Shown here: positions 62,944 through 64,000 of the stretch, in pieces | Layout of the letters: each line of letters opens with the position of its first letter | Numbering within the stretch: position 1 is the stretch's first letter | NCBI GenBank assembly: GCA_012103455.1 | Contig: WLWT01000001.1 | Location: 434,001 to 498,000 of the forward strand | Length of the DNA: 64,000 nucleotides | Origin: Gammaproteobacteria bacterium | Lineage (GTDB): Bacteria > Pseudomonadota > Gammaproteobacteria > HK1 | Direction: 5' to 3' | Notes under the pieces: generated by a model | Told to the model about the DNA's origin: nothing | Database searches by the model: none | Seen by the model: the letters and a program-made list of their open reading frames with translations, nothing else | Position numbers and translations under genes: made by a program

Positions 62944-64000
62944 TTAACCGCCAGGTGTGATCTTGCCGCTTTCAATGACCCGGGTCGGCACGGATTTTTG
63001 CTTTCCGCCGATCACGATCGGCAATGTCGATGGAACGCGGTCTTCAGAGGCTACATCCATCTTTCGCTCAACGTAGACCGCGATGGCTTGCCCTTTGGCG
63101 TTGGAACCGTCCGCCGCATCCACCATGCCGAAACCCGTTACATTGGGCAAAGCGGACAAGCGTTGTTCGTGTTCGTCCAACGCGCTTTGGCAATCGGAGC
63201 CATCGCATGTGTGGTCATCGGCCGCGGTGACCAACTCCAAATCGAGAGCATCCAATAAGTTTTGGATCTTGCTGAATATGCCAACTGAAGCCGAGCCAGC
63301 GAAATGTTGTCCGACCAGCTCTCCTTGCATGTTCAATACCGGTGCACTGCTATCACCTGGAGCTGCGTAAAACGTTGTAAGCACCTGGTCGGTGAACCCG
63401 GCACGGGCTATCTGTCCGTTGGCAGTCGGGTAGCTAGAAGGTAAACGCAGGTTGACATCTTTGATTTGGGCAATGCTGTAGCTCGTTTGAGCGCCCACTT
63501 TCTGCACGTTCATACCACGCGCCAGCTTGGTCGATACACCGGCCGGTATCCCTAAGCCGGCAATAGCCGCCGTGGCAGCACCTGGAGTCAGTTCGGCGAT
63601 AGCCGCGTCAACCAGATTGTTAAATGCGGTATTACTGAACTTGAGGGGAACCCACTCAGATAAGTTTGCGATGACATCTTGAGGTGCCTGGCCACCCGCG
63701 CTGGCGGCTGGTTGAACAATCTGATCGCCTACATTAGCCAAACCCGAAATGGCGATGACGTGAGAACTACCGACCAGATAGAGCGGCGTCGCTTTGCCCC
63801 GCTTATGGGCGACCATCCCGAAGGTACCGGTCCAACTGAAATTGCCGGCAAGGCTAATAGAACTGCCCGGGGAAGCTGGACGTGACGCTGCATGGAGTTC
63901 AAGCCGGCCGATCTCTTCGACGTCGATGGGAATCGGGCCCAATTCTTCGAGATTCAACTCCGATGGAACGAGGTGTTCGCATCGGTAGGTAGGCAGCTTT
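62944..64000 (-). CDS. Trypsin-like serine protease with C-terminal domain, 5' end outside window
   Basis: The frame is open to the window edge (KLPTYRCEHLVPSELNLEELG and on). The chymotrypsin-like fold is seen in GTFGMVAHKRGKATPLYLVGSSHVIAISG (catalytic His codon at 63760-63762), NLVDAAIAELTPG (Asp) and YAAPGDSSAPVLNMQGELVGQHFAGS (catalytic Ser at 63349-63351, G-D-S-S-A in place of G-D-S-G-G). The last 80 residues (LDEHEQRLSALPNVTGFGMVDAADGSN, KSVPTRVIESG) form a separate small domain; a similar VPTR-like edge may exist at the N-terminus. It faces the radical SAM gene. A role in processing its product is possible but only inferred. Confidence 0.78.
   Translation of the reverse strand, partial: KLPTYRCEHLVPSELNLEELGPIPIDVEEIGRLELHAASRPASPGSSISLAGNFSWTGTFGMVAHKRGKATPLYLVGSSHVIAISGLANVGDQIVQPAASAGGQAPQDVIANLSEWVPLKFSNTAFNNLVDAAIAELTPGAATAAIAGLGIPAGVSTKLARGMNVQKVGAQTSYSIAQIKDVNLRLPSSYPTANGQIARAGFTDQVLTTFYAAPGDSSAPVLNMQGELVGQHFAGSASVGIFSKIQNLLDALDLELVTAADDHTCDGSDCQSALDEHEQRLSALPNVTGFGMVDAADGSNAKGQAIAVYVERKMDVASEDRVPSTLPIVIGGKQKSVPTRVIESGKITPGG

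Larger units (their letters stand above)
62261..63204. repeat. Diverged tandem duplication of two gene ends
   Basis: Copy 1 (62261-62712) and copy 2 (62715-63204) align throughout. Each contains the 3' end of the radical SAM gene followed, in convergent orientation, by the 3' end of the protease gene. Examples are AAGAAAGT(T/C)GCTGGCAGCA at 62261 and 62715, and ATAATCCATTTGAAGCGCGC at about 62423 and 62915. Copy 2 is about 38 bases longer, from small internal duplications near 62734-62765 and 62816-62847. Many point differences show it is not recent. Confidence 0.93.

Overview
The window is a GC-rich bacterial chromosome segment, most likely from a gammaproteobacterium. The signs are a RapA/HepA-type helicase, an Fbp iron transporter next to fur, two TRAP transporters, an FNR-like remnant and Opp/Dpp-type ABC genes. 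There is no rRNA and no complete tRNA. About twenty genes are broken by a single frameshift, a stop codon, a truncation or an insertion, and small mobile elements are abundant. By inference this fits a host-associated or recently bottlenecked lineage with relaxed selection.

Layout. 1-6.8 kb: partial alpha/beta hydrolase, MFS transporter, enoyl-CoA hydratase, Hsp20 remnant, universal stress protein, and two truncated histidine kinases facing each other. 7.3-9.7 kb: an AT-rich type II restriction-modification pair, both genes frameshifted. 10-12 kb: a large metallophosphoesterase with an unassigned C-terminal half. 12.2-15.2 kb: an intact TRAP operon. 15.7-21.7 kb: a second TRAP system (solute receptor with an amber codon), a FadR-type GntR regulator, a mandelate-racemase-type enzyme and the first codons of a dehydrogenase. 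21.9-24.4 kb: remnants of a P-type ATPase, an FNR regulator and a PnkP-type phosphatase. 25-28.4 kb: a small secreted Cys protein, a Tat-exported amidohydrolase and a di-heme oxidoreductase. 28.6-34.2 kb: an island starting at a tRNA 3' fragment. It holds an exported ammonia-lyase-like gene split by an IS4-family element, an ISKra4-type transposase and an IS5-type remnant. 34.3-41.4 kb: a peptide ABC operon and an ArgE-like deacylase. 41.4-45.8 kb: Fur box, fbpABC and fur. 46-49.5 kb: a glycosyltransferase pseudogene and a flippase/O-antigen-ligase fusion. 50-54.3 kb: GyrB-like and amidohydrolase remnants joined end to end, a racemase remnant, a DUF35/thiolase pair and an NTF2-like exported protein. 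54.5-59.7 kb: hydrolase, GNAT, signal peptidase remnant, rapA (frameshifted) and another hydrolase. 60-64 kb: a small ORF overlapping a cobalamin-binding radical SAM RiPP-type maturase, facing a trypsin-like protease, with a roughly 0.45-0.49 kb tandem duplication between them.

Mobile elements dominate the window. Ten copies of a 139-141 bp MITE (family A) and two of a 99 bp MITE (family B) share the terminal repeat GGGCACCTCTAAAAAT, mostly with 4-5 bp target duplications. An IS5-type transposase remnant carries nearly the same terminus and may represent the lost driver. A 141 bp element inside one MITE has the ends and 9 bp target duplication of the IS4-family element, so it looks like a deletion derivative. 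One MITE sits exactly on the start codon of an ABC ATPase gene, and its end supplies a Shine-Dalgarno-like sequence. Short direct tandem duplications of 11-21 bp occur throughout, in and out of genes.

Best candidates for undescribed biology: the radical SAM/protease locus at the right edge; the signal-peptide-bearing ammonia-lyase homologue without the Ala-Ser-Gly cofactor triad; and the MITE families with gene-start effects.
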